Below the pieces are notes generated by a model. It was given only the letters and a program-made list of their open reading frames with translations, made no database searches and was not told the origin of the DNA. From Pseudoxanthomonas sacheonensis (GTDB taxonomy: Bacteria; Pseudomonadota; Gammaproteobacteria; Xanthomonadales; Xanthomonadaceae), in contig NZ_PDWS01000007.1 in NCBI RefSeq assembly GCF_010093305.1, positions 117,663 to 181,662 of the forward strand: a stretch of DNA of 64,000 nucleotides, given 5' to 3'. Below are positions 27,306 to 37,687 of this stretch, piece after piece. The translations under genes and the position numbers were made by a program. Position 1 is the stretch's first letter, and every line of letters starts with the position of its first letter.

Positions 27306-28439
27306 ATGAAAGTCGTGCATGTAGTCCGGCAATTCCATCCTTCGGTCGGCGGCATGGAGGAGGTGGTTCTGAACATCGCGCGCCGCCATCTGGCCGCTGG
27401 CGGCCAGGCGGAAGTGGTGACGCTGGACCGCATCTTCCATGACGGTGCGCAGCGCCTGCAGGCGCACGAGCAGCATCAGGGCGTGCCGGTGCGGCGTTTG
27501 TCCTACGCCGGCTCCACGCGCTATCCGCTTTGCCCGCAAGTGCTGGGCGCGTTGCATGGCGCCGATGTCGTTCACGTACACGGCATCGATTTTTTCTACG
27601 ACTACCTGGCGTTGACGGGCGCGGTGCACCGCAAGCCGATGATCGTCTCCACCCACGGCGGTTTCTTCCACACCGCCTACGCCTCGCGGCTAAAGCGGTT
27701 GTGGTTCAACAGCATCACCCGCGCCTCGGCGCGCGCTTATCGTCGCATCGTCGCCACCAGCCGCAATGACGGAGAGATGTTCGCCCCGGTGACGGCGGCC
27801 GGTCGCCTGCGCGTGATCGAGAACGGCGTGGATATCGGAAAGTTCTCGGGTATGGGTTCGCCGGTTCCCGGCAAGACTCTGATCAGCTTCGGCCGCTGGT
27901 CGGTGAACAAGGGGATTCCGGAAACGCTGGACCTGCTTGGGCGTCTGGTGGCGGAAGACGGCGCTTGGCGCCTGATCCTCGCAGGCCGTGCGTTCGACCT
28001 CAAGCGCGCGGATGTGGAGCGCGACATCGCCTCGCGCGGATTGCAGGCGCATGTGGAGGTGGTGGAAGCGCCGTCGCAGGAACAGTTGGGCCGCTTGCTG
28101 TCGAACGCGCAGTATTTCGTTTCCCTGTCGCGGCACGAGGGCTTCGGTATCGCCGCGATCGAGGCGATGAGCGCCGGCCTGATTCCCGTGCTCGGCGACA
28201 TCCCGCCTTACGCCAAGCTGCATGCGGAATCGGAGCTGGGCGCGCTGGTCGATGCGAAAGCGCCCGAGGCCGCCGCGCGGGCGGTGCGCCAACTGGCCGA
28301 CGCGGACCAGGAGACCTTCGAAGCGCGTCGGCGGAAAGCCATGGCGTATGTCGCGCGCTACGACTGGGATGCGGTCGTCGATCGCTATCGGGACGAGTAC
28401 CGCCAGGCGCTCGCCGGGACCGGAGGGCGGACGCAATGA
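27306..28439 (+). CDS. gumH: alpha-1,3-mannosyltransferase GumH
   Basis: 377 residues, GT4 family with GT-B fold. It adds the first mannose from GDP-mannose to the cellobiosyl lipid carrier. The N-terminus has MKVVHVVRQFHPSVGGMEE; the C-terminal domain has the EX7E motif in SRHEGFGIAAIEAMSAGLIP (about residues 276-295). Length and order match Xanthomonas GumH. The stop overlaps gumI as ATGA. A gene for the second glucose (GumM) lies at the far end of the locus. Confidence 0.93.
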   Translation: MKVVHVVRQFHPSVGGMEEVVLNIARRHLAAGGQAEVVTLDRIFHDGAQRLQAHEQHQGVPVRRLSYAGSTRYPLCPQVLGALHGADVVHVHGIDFFYDYLALTGAVHRKPMIVSTHGGFFHTAYASRLKRLWFNSITRASARAYRRIVATSRNDGEMFAPVTAAGRLRVIENGVDIGKFSGMGSPVPGKTLISFGRWSVNKGIPETLDLLGRLVAEDGAWRLILAGRAFDLKRADVERDIASRGLQAHVEVVEAPSQEQLGRLLSNAQYFVSLSRHEGFGIAAIEAMSAGLIPVLGDIPPYAKLHAESELGALVDAKAPEAAARAVRQLADADQETFEARRRKAMAYVARYDWDAVVDRYRDEYRQALAGTGGRTQ

Positions 28440-29479
28440 ACGTCGCGCATACGCCCTGGGTATCGTCGGCGTCTGCCCGCCGTTTCGTCGTGCTGCAATC
28501 CACCGGCAAGCCGGACGACACCACCAATCCGTATCTGGTGCAGCTGCTGGATGCGCTGCCGGAGAACGTGGAAATCCGGTATTTTTCGGTACGCGAAGCG
28601 CTGTTCTCGCGCTACGACCTGTTCCACGTGCACTGGCCGGAGTACTTGCTGCGGCACCGCACTCCGCTCACCACGCTGGCCAAGCGGGCCTGCATGTTCC
28701 TGCTGTTGCTGCGGCTTTGGCTGACGCGCGTGCCGGTGGTGCGCACGCTGCACAACCTGCGGCCGCACGAACAGGGTGGAATCACCGAACGCCTGCTGCT
28801 GCGTTGGCTGGACAACCTGACCACGCGGCGAATCAGGATCAACGCGGTCGAACGCGATTCCGATCCCGACACCGACACCATCCTGCATGGGCATTACCGC
28901 GACTGGTTCGCAGCGAGGCAAGTGCCGCCCAGCGTGAACGGACGCCTGCTCTGTTTCGGGCTGATCCGGCCCTACAAAGGCGTGGAGACTCTGATCGGGG
29001 CCTTCCGCGAACTGCCCGGTGCCAGCACCACGCTGCGCATCGTCGGCAGGCCGGTAAGCCCGGCCATGCGCCAGGTCGTGGAGGATGCGTGCGCGGCCGA
29101 TGCGCGCGCCAGCGCCCTCCTCGAATACGTGGGCGACGAAGTGCTGGCGAAGGAGATCGGCGAAGCGCAATGCGTGGTGCTTCCCTACCGGGACATGCAG
29201 AACTCGGGCGCGCTGTTGCTGGCGCTGTCGCTGGGACGCCCGGTGCTGGTTCCGCGCAGCCAAGCCAATGCCGCGCTGGCCGCGGAGGTCGGCGAGGAAT
29301 GGGTGAGGCTGTACGACGGCACGCTGGACGCGGACATCCTCGCGGCGGCATTGCGCGCGCTGGACGAACCGCGCCGCCGGTCCGCGCCGGACCTGTCCCG
29401 GCGCGATTGGCCACGGCTCGGCATGCAGCATCACGCCACTTATGTCGCCGCACTGGGCGCGGCGGGGCGCGACCGATGA
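28436..29479 (+). CDS. gumI: beta-mannosyltransferase GumI
   Basis: 347 residues, close to the 349 of Xanthomonas GumI, which adds the outer mannose to the glucuronosyl lipid (family GT94). Visible blocks are LFHVHWPEYLLRH, RTLHNLRPHEQ and, in the C-terminal half, LCFGLIRPYKGVETLI and a likely nucleotide-sugar region with PYRDMQNSGALLLALSLGRP. It overlaps gumH and gumJ by 4 nt each. Confidence 0.92.
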   Translation: MNVAHTPWVSSASARRFVVLQSTGKPDDTTNPYLVQLLDALPENVEIRYFSVREALFSRYDLFHVHWPEYLLRHRTPLTTLAKRACMFLLLLRLWLTRVPVVRTLHNLRPHEQGGITERLLLRWLDNLTTRRIRINAVERDSDPDTDTILHGHYRDWFAARQVPPSVNGRLLCFGLIRPYKGVETLIGAFRELPGASTTLRIVGRPVSPAMRQVVEDACAADARASALLEYVGDEVLAKEIGEAQCVVLPYRDMQNSGALLLALSLGRPVLVPRSQANAALAAEVGEEWVRLYDGTLDADILAAALRALDEPRRRSAPDLSRRDWPRLGMQHHATYVAALGAAGRDR

Positions 29480-30972
29480 GTACGGACAAATCGGCGCTGG
29501 ACGCATTGCCGCACATTCCTTCCCTGGGCCGTCTTGCCGCCAGCGGCGCATTGGTCACGATGGGCAGCCAGGTGTTGAAGATCGCCGTGCAGTTCGGCGG
29601 CATCATATTGCTGGCGCGTCTGCTGACGCCGCGCGACTACGGACTAGTGGCGATGGTGGTCGCCATTATCGGCGTCGGCGAAGTGCTGCGCGATTTCGGC
29701 CTGTCTTCGGCGGCCATCCAGGCCAAGCACCTCAGCCGCGGACAGCGCGACAATCTGTTCTGGATCAACTCCGGCATCGGGTTTCTGCTGGCGGCGGCAG
29801 TGTTCCTGTCCGCCGATGCGATTGCGCTCTTCTATCGGGAACCGTTGCTGCGTCCGGTTGCGCAGGCCATTTCCGCGACCTTGCTTCTCAATGGCCTGAC
29901 CACGCAGTTCCGCGCGCATCTCAATCGCGACATGCGTTTCGGGCAGTTGGCTTTCGCCGACGTCACCGGCCAGTTGCTCGGCCTGGCCGCGGCGGTAGCG
30001 GCCGCACTGCTGGGCTGGGGCTACTGGGCGCTGGTGGTGCAATCGCTGGTGCAGGCCTCGACGTTGCTGGCGCTGATGGCGCTGGCGGCGCGCTGGCTGC
30101 CCGGTCTGCCGAAGCGGAACGCGGAGATGCGCGGGCTGTTGCGCTTCGGCGGCAATCTGGTGGCGTCGCAACTTCTCATCTACTTCAGCACCAACCTCGG
30201 CCAGATACTCATCGGCAATCGCCTGGGCCCTGCGCCGCTGGGGCATTACAACCGCGCCTTCGCGCTGTTGATGATGCCGCTGACCCAGCTCAACGCTCCG
30301 GCGACTACTGTCGCCCTGCCGGTGTTGTCCCGGCTGCAGGGTGATCCCGTGCGCTATTCGGCGTTCCTGCTGCGCGGACAGGCCACGCTGATGCATTTCA
30401 TCATCGCGATCTTCGCCTTCGCCTGCGCGCAGGCCAGTCCGTTGATCCATCTGGTGCTGGGCGATCGCTGGGCGATGACGGTGCCGATCTTCCAGATACT
30501 GGTGGTGGGGGGAATGTTCCAGGCGGCGGGGTATGCGGCTTACTGGGTATTCCTTTCCAAAGGTCTGACCGGCCCGCAGCTGCGGTACTCGATCGTCAGC
30601 CGCACGCTGGTGATCGGCTGCATCGTGATCGGCGCGCAATGGGGTGTGCTGGGCGTCGCTACCGGTTATGCCTGCGGTCTGGCGCTGTCGTGGCCGCTGG
30701 TCCTGTGGTGGCTGCACCGCACCTCAGATGCGCCGGTGCGCGGCATGCTGCGGAGCGGTTTGCGAGCGATAGCCGGTTACGGCCTGTGCGGGTTCGTCTC
30801 GCACGCGGCATCCGTACGCTTCGCAGGCGCATCGTTGCCATTGCCGCTGCAGTTGGCGGTCGGAATCGCGGCCTTCTGCGTCGCATTCGCATTGCTATGC
30901 CTGGTCTGGTCCGCGTTCCGGCGCGATGTGGCCGGCATCCTGCACACCCGCACCCTGTTGAGAAGCGTATGA
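29476..30972 (+). CDS. gumJ: lipid-linked oligosaccharide flippase GumJ (Wzx-like)
   Basis: 498 residues, the same length as in Xanthomonas, with 12-14 membrane segments of the polysaccharide transporter (MOP) superfamily. The N-terminal block [20 protein letters not shown] is characteristic. It moves the finished pentasaccharide-lipid across the inner membrane. It overlaps both neighbours by 4 nt. Confidence 0.93.
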   Translation: MSTDKSALDALPHIPSLGRLAASGALVTMGSQVLKIAVQFGGIILLARLLTPRDYGLVAMVVAIIGVGEVLRDFGLSSAAIQAKHLSRGQRDNLFWINSGIGFLLAAAVFLSADAIALFYREPLLRPVAQAISATLLLNGLTTQFRAHLNRDMRFGQLAFADVTGQLLGLAAAVAAALLGWGYWALVVQSLVQASTLLALMALAARWLPGLPKRNAEMRGLLRFGGNLVASQLLIYFSTNLGQILIGNRLGPAPLGHYNRAFALLMMPLTQLNAPATTVALPVLSRLQGDPVRYSAFLLRGQATLMHFIIAIFAFACAQASPLIHLVLGDRWAMTVPIFQILVVGGMFQAAGYAAYWVFLSKGLTGPQLRYSIVSRTLVIGCIVIGAQWGVLGVATGYACGLALSWPLVLWWLHRTSDAPVRGMLRSGLRAIAGYGLCGFVSHAASVRFAGASLPLPLQLAVGIAAFCVAFALLCLVWSAFRRDVAGILHTRTLLRSV

Positions 30973-32261
30973 CGCAGCGCGATATCGCCCCCGCATTGGA
31001 GAATCCGGCCATGTTCCGAGTAGAAGCAACGACCGAGCAGCCGACTGTGGAGCCTTCCGAGACGGCAGGTGAGCGCGATCCAGCCGCCCCCGGAAGATTC
31101 CTGGTGCTGTCGGCGCACGACTACCGCACGCCGCGCAGGGCCAATATCCATTTCATCGGCGACGAGCTGGCCAAGCGCGGGCATACGCGCTTCTTCTCGC
31201 TCCGCTACAGCGCGCTGTCGCGATGGAAGGACGACATACGGCTGCCGCTGGACGCCAAGGCCAATCTCATCGAAGAGCACAACGGCGTCGAGTGTTTCCT
31301 GTGGAAGACCGCGTTGCATCCGTTCAATACGCGCCGGCCTTGGCTGCGCCCGCTCGAGAACATGATGTTCCGCTGGTATGCGAGCCATCCGCCGCCGGTG
31401 CTGGTGGCCTGGCTTCGGGAGGCCGAAGTGGTGATCTTCGAAAGCGGCACGGCGGTGGTGTTCGCGGAATTGGCCAGGAAGCTGAACCCCTCGGCCCGTC
31501 TTGTCTATCGCGCCTCCGACAGCCTGAGCGCCATCGACAGCGCGCAATACGTGGAGCGCGCCTTCGCGCGCGTGGCGGCCGGTCTGGATGCGATTGCGCT
31601 GGTATCGCCTGCGATGGCCGCCGAAGTCGCCAGCCGGGACAACGTCTACCACGTCGGCCATGGCATCGATCCGGAAATAGAACGGCTGGCCGATCCATCG
31701 CCTTATGCCCCCGGCCTGCACGCTGTCGCGGTGGGTTCGATGCTGTTCGATCCTGCGGCGATCGCGACCGCCAGCCGCGCTTTCCCCCAGGTGACCTTCC
31801 ATGTGATCGGCTCGGGCCGAGGGCGCATGCCGGACTATGGCGAGAACGTAGTGGTGTACGGCGAAATGCCGCATGCGCAGACCTTGCGCTACATCAAGCA
31901 CGCCACCTTCGGCATCGCCCCGTACGCGTCGGCGCAATTGCCCGCCTACCTGGCCGACAGCTCGCTCAAGCTGCTGCAGTACGATTTCTTCGCGCTGCCG
32001 GCCATCTGTCCGCACGCCATCGTCGGGCGTTACGCCTCGCGTTTCGGCTATACGCCGGGAGACGCCGAATCGATCGTCACCGCGATCGACGCCGCCTTGC
32101 GGGCGCCGCGGGTCCGCACCCGCAAGTGCCTGGATTGGCCCGAAACGGTGGACAGGCTGCTAGAACCGGAGCGATATCCGGAGCTGCGGATAACGCCATC
32201 CGATAACCCGCCGCATGCGCTGGCGGCTGCGGAGCAGGAGCCTTCGCATGTCGCTGTTTGA
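30969..32261 (+). CDS. gumK: beta-glucuronosyltransferase GumK (GT70)
   Basis: 430 residues from ATG 30969. It adds glucuronic acid from UDP-GlcA to the first mannose. The core is highly similar to Xanthomonas Gum[53 protein letters not shown] and [23 protein letters not shown] 30969 overlaps the gumJ stop, as do the other starts in this run; ATG 31011 has GGAGA 9 nt upstream and would give 416 residues, nearer the 400 of Xanthomonas, so either may be used. Confidence 0.92.
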   Translation: MTQRDIAPALENPAMFRVEATTEQPTVEPSETAGERDPAAPGRFLVLSAHDYRTPRRANIHFIGDELAKRGHTRFFSLRYSALSRWKDDIRLPLDAKANLIEEHNGVECFLWKTALHPFNTRRPWLRPLENMMFRWYASHPPPVLVAWLREAEVVIFESGTAVVFAELARKLNPSARLVYRASDSLSAIDSAQYVERAFARVAAGLDAIALVSPAMAAEVASRDNVYHVGHGIDPEIERLADPSPYAPGLHAVAVGSMLFDPAAIATASRAFPQVTFHVIGSGRGRMPDYGENVVVYGEMPHAQTLRYIKHATFGIAPYASAQLPAYLADSSLKLLQYDFFALPAICPHAIVGRYASRFGYTPGDAESIVTAIDAALRAPRVRTRKCLDWPETVDRLLEPERYPELRITPSDNPPHALAAAEQEPSHVAV

Positions 32262-33036
32262 CGCGTGGCTGGAGCGCCGGCAGCGCCGCGCGCTGTACTG
32301 GTGGCAGCCGAACAACGGCGGGGTCAACGTCGGCGACCATCTGTCCAAGGTGATCGTGGAAGCGATGCTCGCCTTGCGCGATGAGGATCTTTTGCACAAG
32401 CAGGACCGGTCGCGGCGGTTGTTCGCGATCGGTTCGGTGCTGCACAACGCGCGCGATGGCGAGACGGTATGGGGAAGCGGCATCAACGCCAAGATCCCCG
32501 AAGCGCAGCATCGTTTCCGCGCGCTGGATGTGCGTGCGGTGCGCGGGCCGCTGACCCGGCGCTGGCTGATGGATCGCGGCATACCGGTCCCCGAGATATA
32601 TGGCGACCCGGCGCTGCTGATGCCCATGTTCTATTCCGATGAATTGATCGGCGCCCCTGGGAAGACGCCTTTCGTGGTGATTCCGCATTTCAACGAGGCG
32701 CCGGAGAAGTACGCCGCCTACCGCGACCGGTTGCTGTTGCCGAACATGAAGCCCCTGGCTTTCGTGCGTGCGCTGCTGGGAGCGGAAATGGTGGTCTCCA
32801 GTTCGTTGCACGGGGTGATCCTGGCCGAAGCCTACGGCATTCCGGCTGTGTATCTGGACAGCGGCAACGGCGAAAACCGCTTCAAATACGACGACTACTA
32901 CGCGGGCACGGGCCGCGCGAGCTGGCGTTCGGGGCGTACCGTCGAAGAATGCCTGGATATCGGCGGGAACGGGCCGTTCGATCTGCACGGCATCCAGGTT
33001 GCGTTGCGCAAGGCGTTTCCCTATGACTTGTGGTGA
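32248..33036 (+). CDS. gumL: ketal pyruvyltransferase GumL
   Basis: 262 residues (264 in Xanthomonas), polysaccharide pyruvyl transferase family. It attaches pyruvate as a 4,6-ketal to the outer mannose. Diagnostic blocks are [25 protein letters not shown] and [24 protein letters not shown] 32248 is preceded by AGGAG, 7 nt away, and overlaps gumK by 14 nt. Confidence 0.93.
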   Translation: MSLFDAWLERRQRRALYWWQPNNGGVNVGDHLSKVIVEAMLALRDEDLLHKQDRSRRLFAIGSVLHNARDGETVWGSGINAKIPEAQHRFRALDVRAVRGPLTRRWLMDRGIPVPEIYGDPALLMPMFYSDELIGAPGKTPFVVIPHFNEAPEKYAAYRDRLLLPNMKPLAFVRALLGAEMVVSSSLHGVILAEAYGIPAVYLDSGNGENRFKYDDYYAGTGRASWRSGRTVEECLDIGGNGPFDLHGIQVALRKAFPYDLW

Positions 33037-33087
33037 TGCCATCGGCGGCAGGCGGTGCGGACAGTGGAGCGACCGGGAGGTTGCAGC

Positions 33088-33867
33088 ATGATCGCCGCCG
33101 ATGAGGAAAAACCGTATGCGGACCGGGCATCCGCAGCGCCGCCATCGGTCTGGCTGGGCGGCTACCGCATGCGATCGATCACCCGTCAACGGTTGGCGCA
33201 GGAAGTGCTGGGCGCTTTGAGCTCTGGCCACAAACGCCAGGTTTTTTTCGCGAACACGAACTTCGTGGTGCAATGCCGTCCGCTTCGCAAGCGCTTGCAA
33301 GCGCCATCGGTATGTGTGGTCAACGACGGAATCGGCATGGATCTTGCGTCCTTGCTGATCCATCGACGCCGCTTCGCCGAAAACCTCAACGGCACCGATT
33401 TCATTCCCTACCTTTGCACCCAAAGCGTGCGTCCATTGCGCTTCTTCCTGCTTGGCTCGCGGCCGGGCGTGGCGGTGCAGGCGGCGCGGCATCTGGTCGA
33501 TAGGTTGGGACAGCAGGTCGTGGGTACCTGCGACGGTTATGCAGAGTACGCAGAAGCCGGAGACGAGTTGGTAGCGAGAATCAATGCGTCGGGCGCGGAG
33601 GTCGTGCTTGTCGCCTTCGGCAATCCTGGGCAGGAAACCTGGATCCTGGACCATTGCGCCGCCTGTAACGTGCCGGCAATGTTCGGAGTCGGCGCGCTGC
33701 TGGATTTCCTTTCCGGCAATACCAGGCGCGCGCCGTCCTGGATGCGGACGCTGCACCTGGAATGGCTGTTCCGGCTATGCCTGGAGCCCAGGCGCTTGCT
33801 GAAGCGCTATACGTGGGACATGATCGGGTTCTTCTGGATTTGTCTGCGCGCCGGGAAGCAGTCATAA
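33088..33867 (+). CDS. gumM: beta-glucosyltransferase GumM (WecG/TagA/CpsF family)
   Basis: 259 residues (263 in Xanthomonas). It adds the second backbone glucose, making the cellobiosyl lipid; family GT26. Family blocks are VFFANTNFVVQCR, VVNDGIGMDLAS, LNGTDFIPYL, FFLLGSRPGVA and FGNPGQETWI. GGGAGG lies 8 nt before ATG 33088. It is the last gum gene; gumN, gumO and gumP do not follow. Confidence 0.93.
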   Translation: MIAADEEKPYADRASAAPPSVWLGGYRMRSITRQRLAQEVLGALSSGHKRQVFFANTNFVVQCRPLRKRLQAPSVCVVNDGIGMDLASLLIHRRRFAENLNGTDFIPYLCTQSVRPLRFFLLGSRPGVAVQAARHLVDRLGQQVVGTCDGYAEYAEAGDELVARINASGAEVVLVAFGNPGQETWILDHCAACNVPAMFGVGALLDFLSGNTRRAPSWMRTLHLEWLFRLCLEPRRLLKRYTWDMIGFFWICLRAGKQS

Positions 33868-33994
33868 GCCCAGGCAGGGGGATGGGGTGACACCGACTGG
33901 GTCGCGCCGGGCAGCGTCATGCTGCCGGCGGAGTGGTCGCGGCCGTCGGATCGATCGCAGGAGAAGCCCTCCCATTACCTGCAGGAGAACCACC

Positions 33995-34510
33995 ATGCTT
34001 GGTCTGACCACAATGGGCATCATCCATACCGCCATCAGTCTTGTCGCCGTGGTGGCGGCGTTCATCGCTTTCTTCCGGGACAAAGGAATCGATCCCCGCA
34101 ACGGTCTGGGAAAGACCTACGTGATTACGACAGTGCTGACCTGCCTGACCGGGTTTTTCATTTTCCAGCATGGCGGATTCGGCAAGCCGCACGCCCTGGG
34201 CATCGTCACTTTGGTGGTGCTTGCCGTTGCCTGGGTGGCCGGCAACAAGAAAGTATTCGGGCGCGCAAGTGCGTATGTGGAAACGGTTCTCTATTCGCTC
34301 ACCGTGTTCTTCCATATGATTCCGGCGTTCACCGAAACCTCCACGCGGCTGCCCGTCGGCGCGCCCTGGGCCTCGGGTCCGGACGATCCCAATCTGCAGA
34401 AGGCCGTCGGCATCGCGTTCCTGGTTTTCCTCGTCGGCGCTACCGCGCAGGTCATCCGCTTGCGACGGCTGCGCCGCGCTTTGCCGCCTGCTGCCGCACA
34501 AACCGCATGA
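33995..34510 (+). CDS. hypothetical four- or five-pass membrane protein
   Basis: 171 residues. Hydrophobic segments fall at about 4-27, 44-60, 66-82, 91-112 and 135-155. I do not recognise the family with confidence; it resembles uncharacterised inner membrane proteins of the DUF2231/DUF2306 kind. AGGAG is 8 nt before ATG 33995. It follows gumM by 127 nt, probably as a separate unit. Confidence 0.7.
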   Translation: MLGLTTMGIIHTAISLVAVVAAFIAFFRDKGIDPRNGLGKTYVITTVLTCLTGFFIFQHGGFGKPHALGIVTLVVLAVAWVAGNKKVFGRASAYVETVLYSLTVFFHMIPAFTETSTRLPVGAPWASGPDDPNLQKAVGIAFLVFLVGATAQVIRLRRLRRALPPAAAQTA

Positions 34511-34514
34511 ATCC

Positions 34515-34577
34515 GTAGGGCGGGCACCGCCCGCCACTCGCATGTTTAGAGTGTTCGGCGGGCAGTGCCCGCCCTAC
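34515..34577. repeat. REP-like inverted repeat, GTAGGGCGGGC family
   Basis: Two 21-nt arms, 34515-34535 and 34557-34577, are reverse complements with one mismatch. Each arm is itself nearly self-complementary (GGCGGGCAGTGCCCGCC). It starts a few nucleotides after the membrane-protein gene. Confidence 0.85.
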
Positions 34578-34655
34578 AGTGCAGGTGCGGTGCAAAAAAT
34601 GCGCGGGCGTTTGCATGCTTGTAACCATCGCTGCACTACCTTGGCAAGGGCGCAC

Positions 34656-34676
34656 GCAGGGCGGGCACTGCCCGCC
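34656..34676. repeat. third copy of the GTAGGGCGGGC repeat
   Basis: GCAGGGCGGGCACTGCCCGCC-type unit with two differences from the first arm at 34515. It lies 54 nt before the hydrolase start, in a 220-bp gap otherwise without a gene. Confidence 0.75.
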
Positions 34677-34730
34677 GCCGCCGTAAACCGTTCGAGCAAC
34701 TTTCCCCCACCCGAACCCAAAGGAGAAACC

Positions 34731-35555
34731 ATGGCCACCTTCACCACCAAAGACGGCACCCAGCTCTACTACAAGGACTGGGGCGCCGGCCCCGTCGTCA
34801 CCTTCAGCCATGGCTGGCCTTTGACCTCCGATGCCTGGGAAGCGCAGATGTTCCATCTGGCTTCCAACGGCTTCCGTTGCATCGCCCACGACCGCCGCGG
34901 CCATGGACGCTCCAGCCAGCCCTGGAACGGCAACGACATGGACACCTATGCCGACGACGTGGCCGAGCTGTTCGCGCATCTGGACGTCAAGGACGCGGTC
35001 ATGATCGGCCATTCCACCGGCGGCGGCGAAGTGGCGCGCTACATCGGCCGCCATGGCACCAAGCGCGTGAAGAAAGCCGTGCTGATGGGCGCGGTGCCGC
35101 CGATCATGCTCAAGACCGAAGCCAATCCCGGCGGCCTGCCGATGGAAGTCTTCGACGGCTTCCGCAAGGCCTACCTGGCCGATCGCTCGCAATTCTTCCT
35201 GGACGTGGCCAGCGGCCCGTTCTTCGGCTTCAACCGGCCCGGCGCGAAGGTTTCGCAGGGCCTGATCCAATCGTGGTGGGCGCAGGGCATGTTGTCCGGA
35301 CACAAGAACGCCTACGACTGCATCAAGGCTTTTTCGGAAACCGACTTCACCGAGGACCTGAAGAAGTTCGACGTGCCCACCCTGATCATCCACGGCGACG
35401 ACGACCAGATCGTGCCGATCGGCGCCTCGGCGATGCTTTCGTCCAAGCTGGTCAAGGATTCGGTGTTGAAAATCTATCCCGGCGGTACCCACAGCCTGGG
35501 CGACACCAGCAAGGACCAGCTCAACGCCGATCTGCTGGAGTTCGCGCGCAGCTGA
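34731..35555 (+). CDS. alpha/beta hydrolase, chloroperoxidase/perhydrolase type
   Basis: 274 residues. The catalytic triad is readable: nucleophile Ser95 in GHSTGG, Asp in HGDDDQIVP near residue 225 and His in GGTHSLGD near residue 255. The opening [20 protein letters not shown] and [21 protein letters not shown] match cofactor-free chloroperoxidases, which in vivo are more likely esterases or peracid-forming hydrolases. GGAGAAACC precedes the ATG. Confidence 0.9.
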   Translation: MATFTTKDGTQLYYKDWGAGPVVTFSHGWPLTSDAWEAQMFHLASNGFRCIAHDRRGHGRSSQPWNGNDMDTYADDVAELFAHLDVKDAVMIGHSTGGGEVARYIGRHGTKRVKKAVLMGAVPPIMLKTEANPGGLPMEVFDGFRKAYLADRSQFFLDVASGPFFGFNRPGAKVSQGLIQSWWAQGMLSGHKNAYDCIKAFSETDFTEDLKKFDVPTLIIHGDDDQIVPIGASAMLSSKLVKDSVLKIYPGGTHSLGDTSKDQLNADLLEFARS

Positions 35556-35618
35556 TCGACGGGCGCCCCGGTACGGGGTGCGGATATGGCGAAAACGCAC
35601 GGGTGGTAGATTGGCGGT

Positions 35619-36263
35619 ATGAGCCAAGCCACCCGTGCTGCCGAATCCACCCCTCCGCGCGAGACGCTCCCCGCGCTGCATGGCCTGGTGCTGAGCGGCG
35701 GCGCCAGCACGCGGATGGGCAAGGACAAGGCGCTGCTCGACTGGCACGGCGAACCACAACTGCAGGCGACATTCCGCCTGTTGAGCAGGCACGTGCAATC
35801 CTGCTTCGTGTCCTTGCGCAGCGATCAGCGGGCCGAACCGGTCCGCGCGGCGTTGCCGGGTATCGTCGATGAGATCGAAGGAGCAGGGTCGGCCGCCGGC
35901 TTGCTCGCAGCGCACGCGGCTTATCCGGAGGCAGCATGGCTGGTGCTGGCCTGCGATCTTCCGCTCTTGCAGGCCTCTACTTTGGAAACACTGATCCGTG
36001 TTCGAGATGGGCAGCACATGGCCATCGCCTATCGCAGCCCCGTCGACGGTTTGCCCGAGCCCCTGTGCGCGCTGTGGGAGCCGACGGCGCTGGCGCGCTT
36101 GTCGCGCCAGGCGCAGACGGGACGGTACGGGCTGCGCGAGGTGTTGCGATCGGCCGACACGTTGTTGTTGCCCGCGCCCGGCGGAGGCGAACTGGACAAC
36201 ATCAATACGCCGCAAGAATGGCAGCGGTTGGCCCTTCGAATGGAGCGGGGCACGTCTGAATGA
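35619..36263 (+). CDS. mobA: molybdenum cofactor guanylyltransferase MobA
   Basis: 214 residues. It links GMP to molybdenum cofactor to form bis-MGD for DMSO-reductase-family enzymes. The nucleotide-binding signature LVLSGGASTRMGKDKALLDW occupies residues 22-41; ACDLPLL and a PEPLCALW block follow. It overlaps moeA by 4 nt (ATGA) and serves the molybdoenzyme encoded downstream at 38532-40844. Confidence 0.9.
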   Translation: MSQATRAAESTPPRETLPALHGLVLSGGASTRMGKDKALLDWHGEPQLQATFRLLSRHVQSCFVSLRSDQRAEPVRAALPGIVDEIEGAGSAAGLLAAHAAYPEAAWLVLACDLPLLQASTLETLIRVRDGQHMAIAYRSPVDGLPEPLCALWEPTALARLSRQAQTGRYGLREVLRSADTLLLPAPGGGELDNINTPQEWQRLALRMERGTSE

Positions 36264-37486
36264 TCGCCTACGCACAAGCGCTTGAACTGTTGTTGGTCGA
36301 AGCCGCCGTCCTGCCGGCCGAGTGGTGCCGATCGGCGGATGCTTGCGGACGGACCCTCGCCGAACCATTGCGCGCATCGAGCACGCTGCCGCCCTTCGAC
36401 AATGCGGCGATGGATGGATACGCCTTCGCTACTTCGGGCGAAGGGCTGGCCGCAGGCAGCGAGCACCGGGTCGCTGGCCAGCTCGCTGCTGGCGCACCAT
36501 CGCCGCCCGACGCAGGCTCAGGTGTGTGGGAAATCGTCACCGGCGCGGCCCTGCCGGCGGGACTGGATTGCGTCGTGCCGCTCGAACGCGTCGAACGGTT
36601 GGATGCAGGACGCATCCGATTGCGCGAAGCCGCGTTCGCCGGACAGAACATACGCCGTGCCGGCAGCGATATCGCCATCGCCGGGGAGGTGGCGGCAGCG
36701 GGGCAGCGCGTCGATCCGGCCTTGCGAATGGTCCTGGCCGCGCTGGGCATTGAGCGGATCAGCGTCCGGCGCAAGCCGCGCGTGGCTTTGCTGAGCACCG
36801 GCGCCGAACTGGTCGCCGATGCTTTGCTGCCACTGGGACCGGGACAGATCTACGCCTCCAATGCCTCCTACCTGGAAGCGTCGCTGCACGCGCTGGGTGC
36901 GGAAGTGATCGCGAACGTGGCGCTGGGCGATGATGCGCAAGCCTTCGCCACGCAGACACGGCGGCTGGCCGATCAAGCGGATCTGGTCTTGAGCACCGGC
37001 GCGGTGTCGATGGGCAGCCGCGATTTCATACCTGCCGGCCTGCAAGCGACGGGCGCGCGTTTGCTGTTCCACAAGGCGGCGATCCGGCCGGGCAAACCGA
37101 TCCTGGCCGCGCGTTTGCAGGAAGGGGCCTTGTTCGTGGGATTGCCCGGCAATCCGATCGCCACTGCGGTCGGGTTGCGCTACTTCGTGGTGCCGTTGTT
37201 GCGCGCCATGTTGGGCATGCCTGCGGAAACTCCCTTGCGCGCTTCGTTGGCGGCGCCGATCCGCGTGGCCAAGGGATTGCGGCATTTCCTCAAGGCGCGG
37301 CTGCGCCAAAGCAGCGATTCGGGCCTGGTCGCCGAGTTGCTGGAAGGCCAGCAGTCTTACCGCATGGGTTCGCTGCTGCAGGCCAATGCGTGGGTGGCGT
37401 TGCCCGAGGATGCCGACGAATGGCCGGCGGGAGCGCTGGTCGATGCGTTGCCGCGCGATGCGGGCGGTGGTTGGTTTCTCGATTGA
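36260..37486 (+). CDS. moeA: molybdopterin molybdenumtransferase MoeA
   Basis: 408 residues, normal length. It inserts molybdate into adenylated molybdopterin. Signatures are PPFDNAAMDGYAF (residues ~43-56), a central STGAELV and DLVLSTGAVSMGSRD, and GLPGNPIATAVG. It is translationally coupled to mobA and convergent with fdhD. Confidence 0.95.
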   Translation: MIAYAQALELLLVEAAVLPAEWCRSADACGRTLAEPLRASSTLPPFDNAAMDGYAFATSGEGLAAGSEHRVAGQLAAGAPSPPDAGSGVWEIVTGAALPAGLDCVVPLERVERLDAGRIRLREAAFAGQNIRRAGSDIAIAGEVAAAGQRVDPALRMVLAALGIERISVRRKPRVALLSTGAELVADALLPLGPGQIYASNASYLEASLHALGAEVIANVALGDDAQAFATQTRRLADQADLVLSTGAVSMGSRDFIPAGLQATGARLLFHKAAIRPGKPILAARLQEGALFVGLPGNPIATAVGLRYFVVPLLRAMLGMPAETPLRASLAAPIRVAKGLRHFLKARLRQSSDSGLVAELLEGQQSYRMGSLLQANAWVALPEDADEWPAGALVDALPRDAGGGWFLD

Positions 37487-37687
37487 GCGCTTGACGCGTC
37501 CTTCTCAGCCTTGTGCACCCTGCGGGCGCCTCTTGCGGGAGAAGAGCCTGCCCCGTACTTGATCCGGGGTGGCCGACAGGCCGGATGAGGGGGAGGCGTC
37601 GCAAATGTCCGGCGCGAGTTGCTTCGCCGAGTGTGTCGCCGCTCGACGCAATGCTGAGCGCTGAACCCATAACAGCTCCGGCGGCCC

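Noticed and set aside
24748..27309. 853-codon plus-strand open frame across gumE and the acyltransferase
   Set aside because: It runs in a different frame through two well-supported membrane protein genes and is Gly/Arg-rich, as expected for a high-GC shadow.
34511..34730. Clustered short repeats as a CRISPR array
   Set aside because: Only three unevenly spaced palindromic units, no regular spacers and no cas genes.
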